A stretch of 8,514 nucleotides of DNA, taken from assembly GCA_964441445.1 (NCBI GenBank), contig CAYTYO010000028.1:1-8514 (forward strand). The letters run 5' to 3'. Source of the stretch: XYB1-FULL-44-23 sp964441445. GTDB lineage: Bacteria > Patescibacteriota > Microgenomatia > CAZETR01 > Amesbacteraceae. The notes below the pieces were generated by a model, which did no database searches, was not told where the DNA came from, and was given only the letters and a program-made list of their open reading frames with translations. Both the position numbers and the translations under genes were made by a program. This document shows positions 1 to 7,031 of the stretch, piece after piece (the first letter of the stretch is position 1; each line of letters starts with the position of its first letter).

Positions 1-117
1 CATAAAGGCTTCGTTGACGGATTTCCCGGATTTGTATTTGCGCTCTTCTCTGGGTTAAGATACTCACTAGGTTACATAAAATATTGGCAGCATACCAAAT
101 ATCCGCATGAATCCTAA
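1..117 (+). CDS. Family 2 glycosyltransferase, C-terminal end only (partial at 5' side)
   Basis: Frame 1 is open from the first base to the TAA at 115-117 and encodes 38 residues beginning HKGFVDGFPGFVFALFSG and continuing into an aromatic and basic tail (GYIKYWQHTKY). The pattern H-K/R-G-F-x-D-G-(F/Y)-P-G-x-x-F-A is the usual C-terminal ending of WaaE/KdtX-type GT2 enzymes, which add a sugar to a lipid-linked or core acceptor at the cytoplasmic face of the membrane. The catalytic DXD part lies outside the window, so donor and acceptor cannot be inferred. Its stop overlaps the start of the next gene by 11 bases in another frame, which points to translational coupling. The family call rests on a short but characteristic segment. 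Confidence 0.72.
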   Translation, partial: HKGFVDGFPGFVFALFSGLRYSLGYIKYWQHTKYPHES

Positions 118-1180
118 CAAACTTAAAATTGGATTTATTACTTCCCCGCTATCTTCTGGCCATTCCAGCAGGGGAGTAGGCTACTACGTCAAATACCTTC
201 TCGAGGTTTTGATCCCCTTAGCCAAAAAAGAAGGGCATGAGATCGTCGAGATCACCGACCCTAAGCATTTACCGAAAATTGATTTACTTCACTATCCGTT
301 CTTTGACCTATTCTTTCCCACACTTCCCTTAACTCATCCCGTTCCCATAGTTGTTACCATTCATGACGTTATTCCCTTGGAATTTCCTGAGCGGTATCCG
401 CCCGGAATAAGAGGCACGTTTACTAATTATTTACAAAGATTGGCTTTACGCCAAAGCCGACTGGTATTAACTGACTCCTACGCTTCAGTCCAATCGATCA
501 AACAGTATCTTCATGTTCCGCATGAAAAAATCAGATTGGTGTATTTAGCTTCTGCTCCTCAATTTAAACAGGTGACTGATGCCAAAAGATTGGCCGCAGT
601 TGCTAAAAAATATAACCTTCCCAAACAGTTCGTTTTATACGTTGGAGATGTAAATTGGAATAAAAATCTTTATGGGTTGGTAGCTGCCACGAAAAACCTT
701 AATGTTCCCTTAGTTCTGGCCGGAAAACAGTCCGCAAGCTTAGACAAATTCAATTTCCAACATGCTGAACTGGCCCATTTGAAACCTTTACTCGATCTTA
801 TCAATAGTCCGAACTCAAAAGTGCTTCGGCTGGGTTTTGTCCCTGATGAAGACATTGTCGAACTTTTCAACTTAGCCTCGGTTTATTGCGCAGCTTCATT
901 TGCCGAAGGTTTCGGCCTACCTACACTTCAGGCTATGGCTTGCGGCACACCTGTGGCCTGCAGCAAAACCCATTCCCTGCCCGAAATTGCCGGCAACGCA
1001 GCCAGTTATTTTGATCCTTACAGCATTGAATCTATAACCTGGGCCATAAATCAGATCCTTAAAAGTAAAACCGTCGCCGATAAATACTCTGCCGCCGGCC
1101 TACTGCAGGTAAAGAAATTTTCTTGGGACTATACGGCTAAGACTACCCTATCGGCCTATCAGGAGGCGTTGTCCCGATGA
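107..1180 (+). CDS. GT-B glycosyltransferase, family 4 (group 1)
   Basis: This is a 357-residue cytoplasmic, membrane-associated sugar transferase that would use a nucleotide-sugar donor to extend a glycan. The N-terminal Rossmann half has the glycine-rich acceptor-side loop SRGVGYY (residues 21-27) and the IHDVIPLEFPE segment (85-95), typical of group 1 mannosyl- and rhamnosyltransferase-like proteins. The C-terminal half has YVGDVNWNKN (178-187), the VLAGK strand (203-207), LGFVPDEDIVELF (242-254) and the donor-site block FAEGFGLPTLQAMACGTPV (265-283), followed by LPEIAGNAASYFDP (291-304). Length is normal for the family. In the EX7E motif the first Glu is E267, but the second position is Gln (Q275, codon CAG at 929-931). 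No Shine-Dalgarno sequence precedes the ATG, which overlaps the end of the upstream GT2 by 11 bases. The stop overlaps the next gene in an ATGA. The sugar transferred is not predictable. Confidence 0.9.
   Translation: MNPNKLKIGFITSPLSSGHSSRGVGYYVKYLLEVLIPLAKKEGHEIVEITDPKHLPKIDLLHYPFFDLFFPTLPLTHPVPIVVTIHDVIPLEFPERYPPGIRGTFTNYLQRLALRQSRLVLTDSYASVQSIKQYLHVPHEKIRLVYLASAPQFKQVTDAKRLAAVAKKYNLPKQFVLYVGDVNWNKNLYGLVAATKNLNVPLVLAGKQSASLDKFNFQHAELAHLKPLLDLINSPNSKVLRLGFVPDEDIVELFNLASVYCAASFAEGFGLPTLQAMACGTPVACSKTHSLPEIAGNAASYFDPYSIESITWAINQILKSKTVADKYSAAGLLQVKKFSWDYTAKTTLSAYQEALSR
1161..1166 (+). promoter_or_regulatory. Strong Shine-Dalgarno sequence for the PIG-V-like gene
   Basis: AGGAGG lies 10 bases before the ATG at 1177 and sits inside the last codons of the family 4 glycosyltransferase gene. 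It supports ATG 1177 as the start. It is the only consensus ribosome binding site seen at any of the gene junctions in this window. Confidence 0.75.
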
Positions 1181-2310
1181 CCTTCACAACAACGCTCAAA
1201 TACTTCGTTTTATGGCAGGTCGGCATAATCATTATTTCTTTGCTTTCAGGTAACTTATTTCCTCTTCAAAAAAGTGATAGTTATCTGGGCGGGGGGATAA
1301 CTCACTATCTGGCCAATCCGCTCTTAAATTCGCGTTCCAATTATGACGGGGTTCATTATGCCCTCATTGCGACCCATGGCTACAGTTTTGGCCAACAGGC
1401 GTTTTTCCCGCTCTATCCGGAATTAATCCGTCGCTTTCGGGCTGTAGTAGCTGACCCAATTTTAGCCGGAGTGATAATTTCCTCGGTCTGCTTTTTGGCC
1501 GGTTTATATTATTTAACCCGCCTGATTGAAATTGACTATTCACCCGAAGTTTCCAAATGGACGATTATTGCTTTATTAGCCTTCCCGACAAGCTTCTTTT
1601 TCACTGCCGTTTATACCGAAGGCCTATTTTTCCTTCTGGTAATTCTATCCTTTTATTCCGCCCGCAAATCCAACTGGCTCCTGGCAGGAATTTTCGGCGG
1701 ACTAGCAAGCTATACCAGGTTGGTGGGAATTTTTATTTTCCCGGCTCTTTTGGTCGAACTGTGGTCCAGTAGCCAAGCTCTGAAAACCCCCCTTAAAAAA
1801 TTCTTTACTTCAGGAGCCTTTTTGCTCCTAATTCCTGTCGGATTGCTCGTATATATGAATTATCTCGAAGCCACGACAGGCGACGCGTTGGCCTTTTTCC
1901 ATGTTCAAAAAACTTTCAACCAGGAGAGAAGCTTATCTGTTGTCATGCCTTATCAGGTGTATTGGCGCTACCTCAAAATGCTGTTTACCGTATCTTGGCA
2001 AAATCCGATTTATTTCACGCTATTATTGGAGTTTGTAGTCGGATTGCTCTTTTCGTTTCTTACCTTAATTTCGCTTTTCCGCCAAAGATTTTCATACGCC
2101 CTCTACAGCTTGTTTGCTTTTGCGGTTGCCACCTTCACCGGTAATTTGGTATCCATCCCGCGGTATGTGCTAGTCTGTTTTCCGGCTTTTATTCTTGTTG
2201 GAACTTTCTTGAGCAACTGTCCTAAAGCCAGACTTCCCGTCTTATTGTCGTTTATAATCGTCGGCATTATTTCCCTGTCGATGTTTGTGCAGGGCTATTG
2301 GCTAGCTTAA
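1177..2310 (+). CDS. PIG-V/GT76-like integral membrane mannosyltransferase family protein
   Basis: This is a 377-residue polytopic membrane protein with about nine or ten hydrophobic segments (roughly residues 8-24, 96-113, 128-160, 167-195, 211-228, 277-300, 306-322, 328-346, 354-371). Family signatures appear in order: YDGVHYALIATHGY (56-69), with D57 in the first outward-facing loop where GT-C enzymes place their catalytic acid; QAFFPLYPELIR (74-85); FPTSFFFTAVYTEGLF (136-151); GGLASYTRLVGIFIFP (174-189); and SIPRYVLVCFPAF (326-338). These match the bacterial relatives of eukaryotic PIG-V, which transfer mannose from a polyprenyl- or dolichyl-phosphate carrier on the outer face of the membrane. 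Mannose as the substrate here is inference. The start is fixed by the AGGAGG at 1161-1166 and the ATGA overlap with the upstream gene. The TAA is directly followed by the next ATG. Confidence 0.85.
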   Translation: MTFTTTLKYFVLWQVGIIIISLLSGNLFPLQKSDSYLGGGITHYLANPLLNSRSNYDGVHYALIATHGYSFGQQAFFPLYPELIRRFRAVVADPILAGVIISSVCFLAGLYYLTRLIEIDYSPEVSKWTIIALLAFPTSFFFTAVYTEGLFFLLVILSFYSARKSNWLLAGIFGGLASYTRLVGIFIFPALLVELWSSSQALKTPLKKFFTSGAFLLLIPVGLLVYMNYLEATTGDALAFFHVQKTFNQERSLSVVMPYQVYWRYLKMLFTVSWQNPIYFTLLLEFVVGLLFSFLTLISLFRQRFSYALYSLFAFAVATFTGNLVSIPRYVLVCFPAFILVGTFLSNCPKARLPVLLSFIIVGIISLSMFVQGYWLA

Positions 2311-3154
2311 ATGACTATTCCGCGTCTCCCCGTCATTGGTGCCGTATTGGCATTGATTATTTTTTCTCCTGCCCTGACGGCATTTTATACCCACGACGAT
2401 TTTTTTCACTTTTCCATCAGTCAGGCCTCTACTATCGGAGAATTTTTAAACTTTTTTAATCTCTTCCACTCCCCGGACGGATTTGGCTGGTACCGGCCGC
2501 TGACTACCCAGGTTTTTTATTGGCTGGGGATCACTTTTTTCAACTTAAATCCGTTACCCATGCGTCTGCTGCTATTTGCTAATTTTTTACTTGTAATTGG
2601 TTTAGTCTGGTTGTTAGCTAAAAAACTTTCCAACTCGGAACGGATTGCCGGAATTGCCACCTTTCTTTATGCGGTCTCGGCAACTCATTACGCCCATTTG
2701 TATTTCTTTTCGGTTCAGGAACTGGGCCTGGCCCTGTTTTATTTTTCTTCTCTGATTTTCTTCCTCGACTATTTAAGTTCAGCCAAACTGTCTAAATATC
2801 TCCTTTCACTCGCAGCTTTCCTGCTGGCGCTCACTTCCAAAGAATGGGCAGTAACCTTGCCTTTCATTGCCCTGCTCACAGCCGTCCTTTACCCGGGTTT
2901 TAAAAAAGTCTCTGGTCTCAAAACTATAATTTTTCGCCTGTTACCATTTTTTTGTATTCTGGCTGTTTATGCTGCCCTTCGGCTGGTTTTTTATGGCTTT
3001 GCCACAGGTGACTCATACGTTTGGAGTATCTCTCCGAAAATTCTCAACACCCTTACCTGGTATGGCCTCTGGTCGTTAAACCTTCCGGAAATGTTTGTTG
3101 ATTTTATCGGACCCGGATTGCACCTCAATCCCAATCTTCTGCGCTATTGGAGCA
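2311..3154 (+). CDS. GT-C type membrane glycosyltransferase, N-terminal part (cut by assembly gap)
   Basis: The ATG follows the TAA of the PIG-V-like gene with no base between them and has no clear Shine-Dalgarno sequence, so translation by reinitiation is likely. The 281 readable residues start with a hydrophobic segment (about 6-25) followed by FYTHDDFFHF (25-34). Its HDD lies in the first extracytoplasmic loop, where GT-C enzymes carry their catalytic or metal-binding acids. Further family-like marks are WYRPLTTQVFYWLG (60-73), THYAHLYFFSVQELG (125-139) and LTSKEWAVTLPFI (174-186), the last two recalling the PMT/TMTC-like GT39 neighbourhood. Hydrophobic segments lie at about 84-103, 127-152, 162-175, 179-195 and 206-226. 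The role would be sugar transfer from a polyprenyl-phosphate sugar on the outer membrane face; acceptor and sugar are unknown. The reading frame runs into 100 Ns at 3155, and the matching C-terminus is at 3255-3632 in a different frame. Confidence 0.8.
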
Positions 3155-3254
3155 NNNNNNNNNNNNNNNNNNNNNNNNNNNNNNNNNNNNNNNNNNNNNN
3201 NNNNNNNNNNNNNNNNNNNNNNNNNNNNNNNNNNNNNNNNNNNNNNNNNNNNNN
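3155..3254. other. Assembly gap (100 Ns)
   Basis: The gap is a run of exactly 100 Ns inside the second GT-C gene. 100 is a common placeholder for gaps of unknown size. The flanking coding frames do not match across it: the left side ends one base into a codon and the right side begins on a codon boundary. If one gene spans the gap, the true missing length must leave remainder 2 when divided by 3, and 100 leaves remainder 1. Confidence 0.98.
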
Positions 3255-3632
3255 GAGTGGTCCCGCACCCGGGCAATACTGCATACGGGTTTTCTCTTAA
3301 CTTTTCTCTTTCTTTCATTTGCGACAGTTTCATTAACCGTCAGGACCCATTGGATATCCAAAGGTCAGGAAACAGCTGCGCGGGTAAATGACTATGTTTC
3401 AAAACAAATCTCAGTTTGGCCGTCCGGTACGGTTTTAATTTTTTACGACACACCCGAAGACGCCGATCTACCCTGGTCAGCATCAGGCGTACTCAAAAAT
3501 GTTCTCTCCGACACTAACTACTTCCGCGTTTTTACTCAAAACCGCATATCAGCTCAATATTTACCGGCGGCTCCTGCTAAAATTGATCCGGGCCGAATTT
3601 TAGTCCCGGCCCGTCAATTTCTAGGCTACTAA
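3255..3632 (+). CDS. GT-C type membrane glycosyltransferase, C-terminal part (5' side lost in gap)
   Basis: Reading from the first base after the Ns gives 125 residues to the TAA at 3630-3632. There is one hydrophobic segment (fragment residues about 8-28, LHTGFLLTFLFLSFATVSLT), then THWISKGQETAARVNDYVSK (31-50), then a soluble tail with a VLIFYDTPEDAD strand and acidic turn (60-71) and WSASGVLKNVL (74-84). A last transmembrane helix followed by a short extracytoplasmic tail of this kind is a common ending of GT39/GT-C-like proteins, so this is most simply the end of the gene that starts at 2311. No plausible start codon exists after the gap, which supports its being a fragment rather than a separate gene. 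The next gene begins 3 bases after the stop. A mis-joined scaffold cannot be excluded. Confidence 0.7.
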   Translation, partial: EWSRTRAILHTGFLLTFLFLSFATVSLTVRTHWISKGQETAARVNDYVSKQISVWPSGTVLIFYDTPEDADLPWSASGVLKNVLSDTNYFRVFTQNRISAQYLPAAPAKIDPGRILVPARQFLGY

Positions 3633-3635
3633 ACC

Positions 3636-4931
3636 ATGCGTATAGCAATTATCGGAGCGGGATTTACCGGACTGGCTGCGGCCCACTCTCTCAGTCTTCA
3701 GGGTCATCAGGTTGACGTTTTTGAACAGGACGCAGTTCCCGGTGGGTTAGCCGTCGGATTCCAGTCACCCGGTTGGGACTGGCCCCTCGAAAAGCACTAT
3801 CATCATTTATTTGTCAGCGACTTTGCCATTCGCAAATTAGCCGAACAAGTTGGTGTGCCCATTGACTACTCCCGGCCGGTGACCTCAACGTACTATGCCG
3901 GAGCCGTGTATCAGCTTGATTCAGCTTTATCATTATTGAAGTTCCCCCAGATCTCCATCCTTGACCGGCTTCGCACCGGTGCTGGTCTGGCTCTGCTCAA
4001 GTTTAATCCTTTCTGGCAGCCGTTAGAAAAAATTACCGCTGAAAAATACATCACTTCCATAATGGGTACAAGATCCTGGCAGGTGATTTGGGAGCCGTTG
4101 TTCCGGGGAAAATTCGCCGCTCAGGCAAAAGCCATTTCCGCTTCCTGGTTTTGGGCCAGGATTTATAAACGCAGTGAAGAACTAGGCTACCCCCGGGGTG
4201 GCTTTAGTTATCTGGCGGAAAAAATTGCCGTTGTCTGCCAAAGTCGGGGAGTAAAGTTTCACTATTCCACTTCGGTCAGTCACATAGAGATTAAATCTTC
4301 CCAGCCAATTTTGACTGTAGGTACAACCAATCGAAAAATTAAGTTTTCGGCTGTTATCTGCACTTTACCGTCACCGATTTTTACAAGAATAGCTCCGGCC
4401 TTACCGCCTGACTATGTTCATTTTCTTAATCAGGCGACAGGAATTGGAGCCGTTAACTTGGTTCTTGCTCTCTCTCGTCCGTTTTTACCCTCAGGTACCT
4501 ATTGGCTCAATATCAATGACCGGACCATGCCGTTTCTGGCTATAGTCGAACATACTAACTATATTCCTGGTTCACATTATGCCGGAGACACACTGGTCTA
4601 CATCGGCAACTACTTGTCACCGGATCATAACTATTTTTCACTTACATCAGAACAATTACTGGAAATTTTTACACCCCACCTGAAAAAAATTAACCCCGGC
4701 TTTTCTCTTCAGTGGGTAAAAAAATCCTGGGTCTGGCAGGCCAAATTTGCCCAACCGATCGTTACCCGTAATTACTCCCGCAACATTCCTCCTCTTACCA
4801 CTCCGCTTAAGAACGTGTATCTGGCCAACATCCAGCAGGTTTATCCCTGGGACAGAGGAACAAATTATGCCGTCGAATTAGGTCAAAAAGTGGCCGAGCT
4901 GGTAGCTTCAAAACAAGCCTCATCCAAATGA
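3636..4931 (+). CDS. FAD-dependent oxidoreductase, amine oxidase/UDP-galactopyranose mutase-like superfamily
   Basis: This is a 431-residue soluble flavoprotein. The N-terminal dinucleotide-binding fold is complete: beta-strand plus GAGFTG (G7, G9, G12), E30 at the end of the second strand for the ribose, and the second glycine pair PGGLA (35-39). Next comes LEKHYHHLFVSDFAIRKLAE (51-70), which sits where UDP-galactopyranose mutases carry their H-x-F-H-T substrate loop. IWEPLFRGKFA (151-161), ASWFWARIYKR (169-179) and LGYPRGGFSYLAEKI (183-197) follow; the last resembles the substrate-domain GG motif of protoporphyrinogen oxidase/amine oxidase-like enzymes. The C-terminal FAD contact region reads NVYLANIQQVYPWDRGTNYAVELG (393-416, with D406-R407-G408 at its centre) and has AN where a GD or GE pair is usual. 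Homologues of this style are frequent beside glycosyltransferases. A role in altering a nucleotide sugar, lipid carrier or glycan is inferred from context only. The stop overlaps the next start in an ATGA. Confidence 0.83.
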   Translation: MRIAIIGAGFTGLAAAHSLSLQGHQVDVFEQDAVPGGLAVGFQSPGWDWPLEKHYHHLFVSDFAIRKLAEQVGVPIDYSRPVTSTYYAGAVYQLDSALSLLKFPQISILDRLRTGAGLALLKFNPFWQPLEKITAEKYITSIMGTRSWQVIWEPLFRGKFAAQAKAISASWFWARIYKRSEELGYPRGGFSYLAEKIAVVCQSRGVKFHYSTSVSHIEIKSSQPILTVGTTNRKIKFSAVICTLPSPIFTRIAPALPPDYVHFLNQATGIGAVNLVLALSRPFLPSGTYWLNINDRTMPFLAIVEHTNYIPGSHYAGDTLVYIGNYLSPDHNYFSLTSEQLLEIFTPHLKKINPGFSLQWVKKSWVWQAKFAQPIVTRNYSRNIPPLTTPLKNVYLANIQQVYPWDRGTNYAVELGQKVAELVASKQASSK

Positions 4932-7030
4932 AAACCCAAACATTAAGTCTTCTGCTGGGTCTGTTTTTACTTTTATCTGGGCTTCAGACTTTTTCACTCG
5001 TCACCTATCGCTCCAGGTTAGCCGATGATCATTTATTAAGCGTACTGGTTAAAAAAGTCGACTTCACTGATACAGGTAACTATTCTCGGCTGCTGGCCGG
5101 GAACAGTGTTAAAAACACTTTTATTGCGGAATATGACAACCTGGGTACACTGGCTTTTCGTTTTGATAATCACCATCGCCTTAATTCCGATTGGGTGTGG
5201 TTTCGCTTTAAAGAAGTAGGGGAGCCCGATTGGTACTACGAGGAAAAGTACAACACCGATCAATTTAACCCGGATTATTACTTTACCATCGGATTTCCGG
5301 TTATCCGCAACTCTTCCGGTAAAAATTATGAGTTCGAATTAGAGTCCATTTCCGGAACTGCCGAAAACTCCATTTCATTGCACCAGGATTATTCATTCTA
5401 TCTTGCCAAATATTCGTTTCCGAAAAGTTTTTTACTTGAAAACCGGGAGTTAATCATACCGTTTATTAAAAATAAGTTATCTTCCTTCCTGAACTATCTT
5501 GCTCCATCTGACATCATTAAAATTACTCTTACATCAGCCCTGCCATGTATTATCTGGATGCTGTTTTTTAAGTTGGGCCGCCGCATATTCAGATCCGTCA
5601 GTCGGCTAAAGCCTGATAATCTAACTTTCCTAAAAAATGATTTTCTCGTATCCGCGGTAATTTTCACACTAACGCTTTTGGTATCGGGTTATTTTTCCAC
5701 ACTGGGAATTGATTTGCATCATGATGGTATTTTGTTTAAACCGGCATTTGATGTGGCTTCCGGGAAAATGCTTTTTCGTGATACTTATACCCAATACGGA
5801 GCGCTGACAACTCTTATTCAGGGGCTGGGACTGATTATTTTCGGCAAATATCTTATCGTCATGAAGTTGTCTGCAGCTCTATTTTATGGTCTAAGCTCGG
5901 TTTTATTGTATCTGATCTCAATAAAAATCCTTCCCCGCTTTTTAAGCTTGGTCACCGTGGCAGTCTGGCTTTGTTTAGCCCCTTACTATACCTGGACGTT
6001 TCTGGCCTGGTCTTCTGTTTATGCCCTCTTTTTCCAGCTGGCTTCCGCGCTGGCTCTTCTTACTGCTGCCGAAAAAAAATCTCTTAAGTTTGAACTTCTG
6101 GGGGGTATTTTTACGGCGCTGACATTTTGGTGTCGTCAGCCGGTCGGAGTTTTCCTTTTTCTTTCTATCATGGTTTTTTATTTGTTTTCTAAAAAATCAT
6201 TTACAGCTTTTCTAAAAGGTAATTTATATACTTCAGCCGCTTTCTTGGCCTGGATTATTTTTAATGGTGCCCTTATTGATTGGTGGAAACAATCAATTAT
6301 GTTTTCTTTTTATTGGAGTCAGTCTGAAGGTGTGGGTTTCAGCCTGTCCAAGGTATTCATAAGCCTTTTTCCCAACGTCATCACTCCCTTCACCATCTGG
6401 GCTGTGCTACCCGTGTGGGCAGTTTTACCCATCGGAACGGGATTACTTGTTATCCGAAATTTTAAAAACAAAAAAATTCTGCTTTTATCTCTGATAGGCC
6501 TTGCTTCATGGCTTCAGTACTATCCGATGTCGGATGTCAGACACTTATACTGGGCCGGAACCCCGATGTTTCCGCTTCTGGCTGCATTAATTTATCAACT
6601 ATTCACCGAATTTTTGAACATTGATATTAAACTGACCAAAAATCTCGCCGGTATTATTGCAAGCATGGTCTTTATTGGTATTTTTTGGCCGGAAGCAGTT
6701 TACAGAATTACAGCCGGTCAAAAAAAGGTAGTTCAGCCCTTCGTTTCAATTCCCAATCCATCCGTGCTTAAATTTATGCGCCTTTCACCCTCCGAAGCTA
6801 CGTTTTACTTAGGATTAGACGCTAAAATCCAATCATATTTTGCCGCAACTCCTAATGGAAATGTGGTCGCCAAAGGCAATAATGCTCTGTATTTAACCTT
6901 TGATCCGCGGATCAAAAACATTCACCGGATGTATATAAATCAGACCATCGTTAACGAAACCATTTATCAGGAATATCCGGCTATAATAAACAAATACATA
7001 GAAGTAAATAAACCTTTGCTTTTTGACTAA
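4928..7030 (+). CDS. Large GT-C type membrane glycosyltransferase with N-terminal extracytoplasmic beta-rich domain
   Basis: This 700-residue protein has three regions. Residues 1-25 form an uncleaved-looking membrane anchor. Residues about 28-190 are soluble and beta-rich, with AEYDNLGTLAFRF (67-79) and FTIGFPVIRNSSGKNYEFEL (119-138). That pattern recalls the small beta-sandwich domains found in many surface glycosyltransferases, where dS-G-k-x-Y-x-F-x-L is a recurring line. Residues about 197-590 hold the polytopic core. Its first outward loop has LHHDGILFKPAFDVASGK (263-280), with D266 as the candidate catalytic acid, and DTYTQYGALTTLIQG (285-299). Later comes YYPMSDVRHLYWAG (530-543), typical of the late loop in GT-C enzymes. 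A soluble tail of about 110 residues closes the protein. The likely role is sugar transfer from a polyprenyl-phosphate donor outside the cytoplasm. ATG 4928 is in a 4-base overlap with the oxidoreductase stop, so the two are probably co-translated. Family assignment beyond GT-C is uncertain. Confidence 0.75.
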   Translation: MKTQTLSLLLGLFLLLSGLQTFSLVTYRSRLADDHLLSVLVKKVDFTDTGNYSRLLAGNSVKNTFIAEYDNLGTLAFRFDNHHRLNSDWVWFRFKEVGEPDWYYEEKYNTDQFNPDYYFTIGFPVIRNSSGKNYEFELESISGTAENSISLHQDYSFYLAKYSFPKSFLLENRELIIPFIKNKLSSFLNYLAPSDIIKITLTSALPCIIWMLFFKLGRRIFRSVSRLKPDNLTFLKNDFLVSAVIFTLTLLVSGYFSTLGIDLHHDGILFKPAFDVASGKMLFRDTYTQYGALTTLIQGLGLIIFGKYLIVMKLSAALFYGLSSVLLYLISIKILPRFLSLVTVAVWLCLAPYYTWTFLAWSSVYALFFQLASALALLTAAEKKSLKFELLGGIFTALTFWCRQPVGVFLFLSIMVFYLFSKKSFTAFLKGNLYTSAAFLAWIIFNGALIDWWKQSIMFSFYWSQSEGVGFSLSKVFISLFPNVITPFTIWAVLPVWAVLPIGTGLLVIRNFKNKKILLLSLIGLASWLQYYPMSDVRHLYWAGTPMFPLLAALIYQLFTEFLNIDIKLTKNLAGIIASMVFIGIFWPEAVYRITAGQKKVVQPFVSIPNPSVLKFMRLSPSEATFYLGLDAKIQSYFAATPNGNVVAKGNNALYLTFDPRIKNIHRMYINQTIVNETIYQEYPAIINKYIEVNKPLLFD

Positions 7031-7031
7031 C

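Noticed and set aside
670..870. Minus-strand open frame of 66 codons
   Set aside because: It lies fully inside the family 4 glycosyltransferase gene, has no recognisable motif and no ribosome binding site; it is a shadow of the real coding frame.
1557..1772. Plus-strand open frame of 71 codons inside the PIG-V-like gene
   Set aside because: It is out of frame with a clearly conserved membrane protein and has no family features of its own.
3255..3300. Continuation of the 2311 frame through the gap, ending at 3300
   Set aside because: The resulting tail is short, non-hydrophobic and unlike a GT-C ending. The alternative frame after the gap gives a helix and a soluble tail that fit better.
5105..5125. 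Short hairpin AGTGTT-AAA-AACACT followed by a T-rich stretch, resembling a terminator
   Set aside because: It lies deep inside a coding region, the stem has six pairs of which only two are G-C, and the T stretch is short. Chance is the simpler explanation.
5036..5263. Minus-strand open frame of 75 codons
   Set aside because: It is antisense to the beta-rich domain of the 700-residue GT-C protein, with no start signal or recognisable sequence.
7023..7031. TTG at 7023 as start of the flippase
   Set aside because: It would add three residues and overlap the upstream stop, without a ribosome binding site; ATG at 7032 is a better start codon with ordinary operon spacing.
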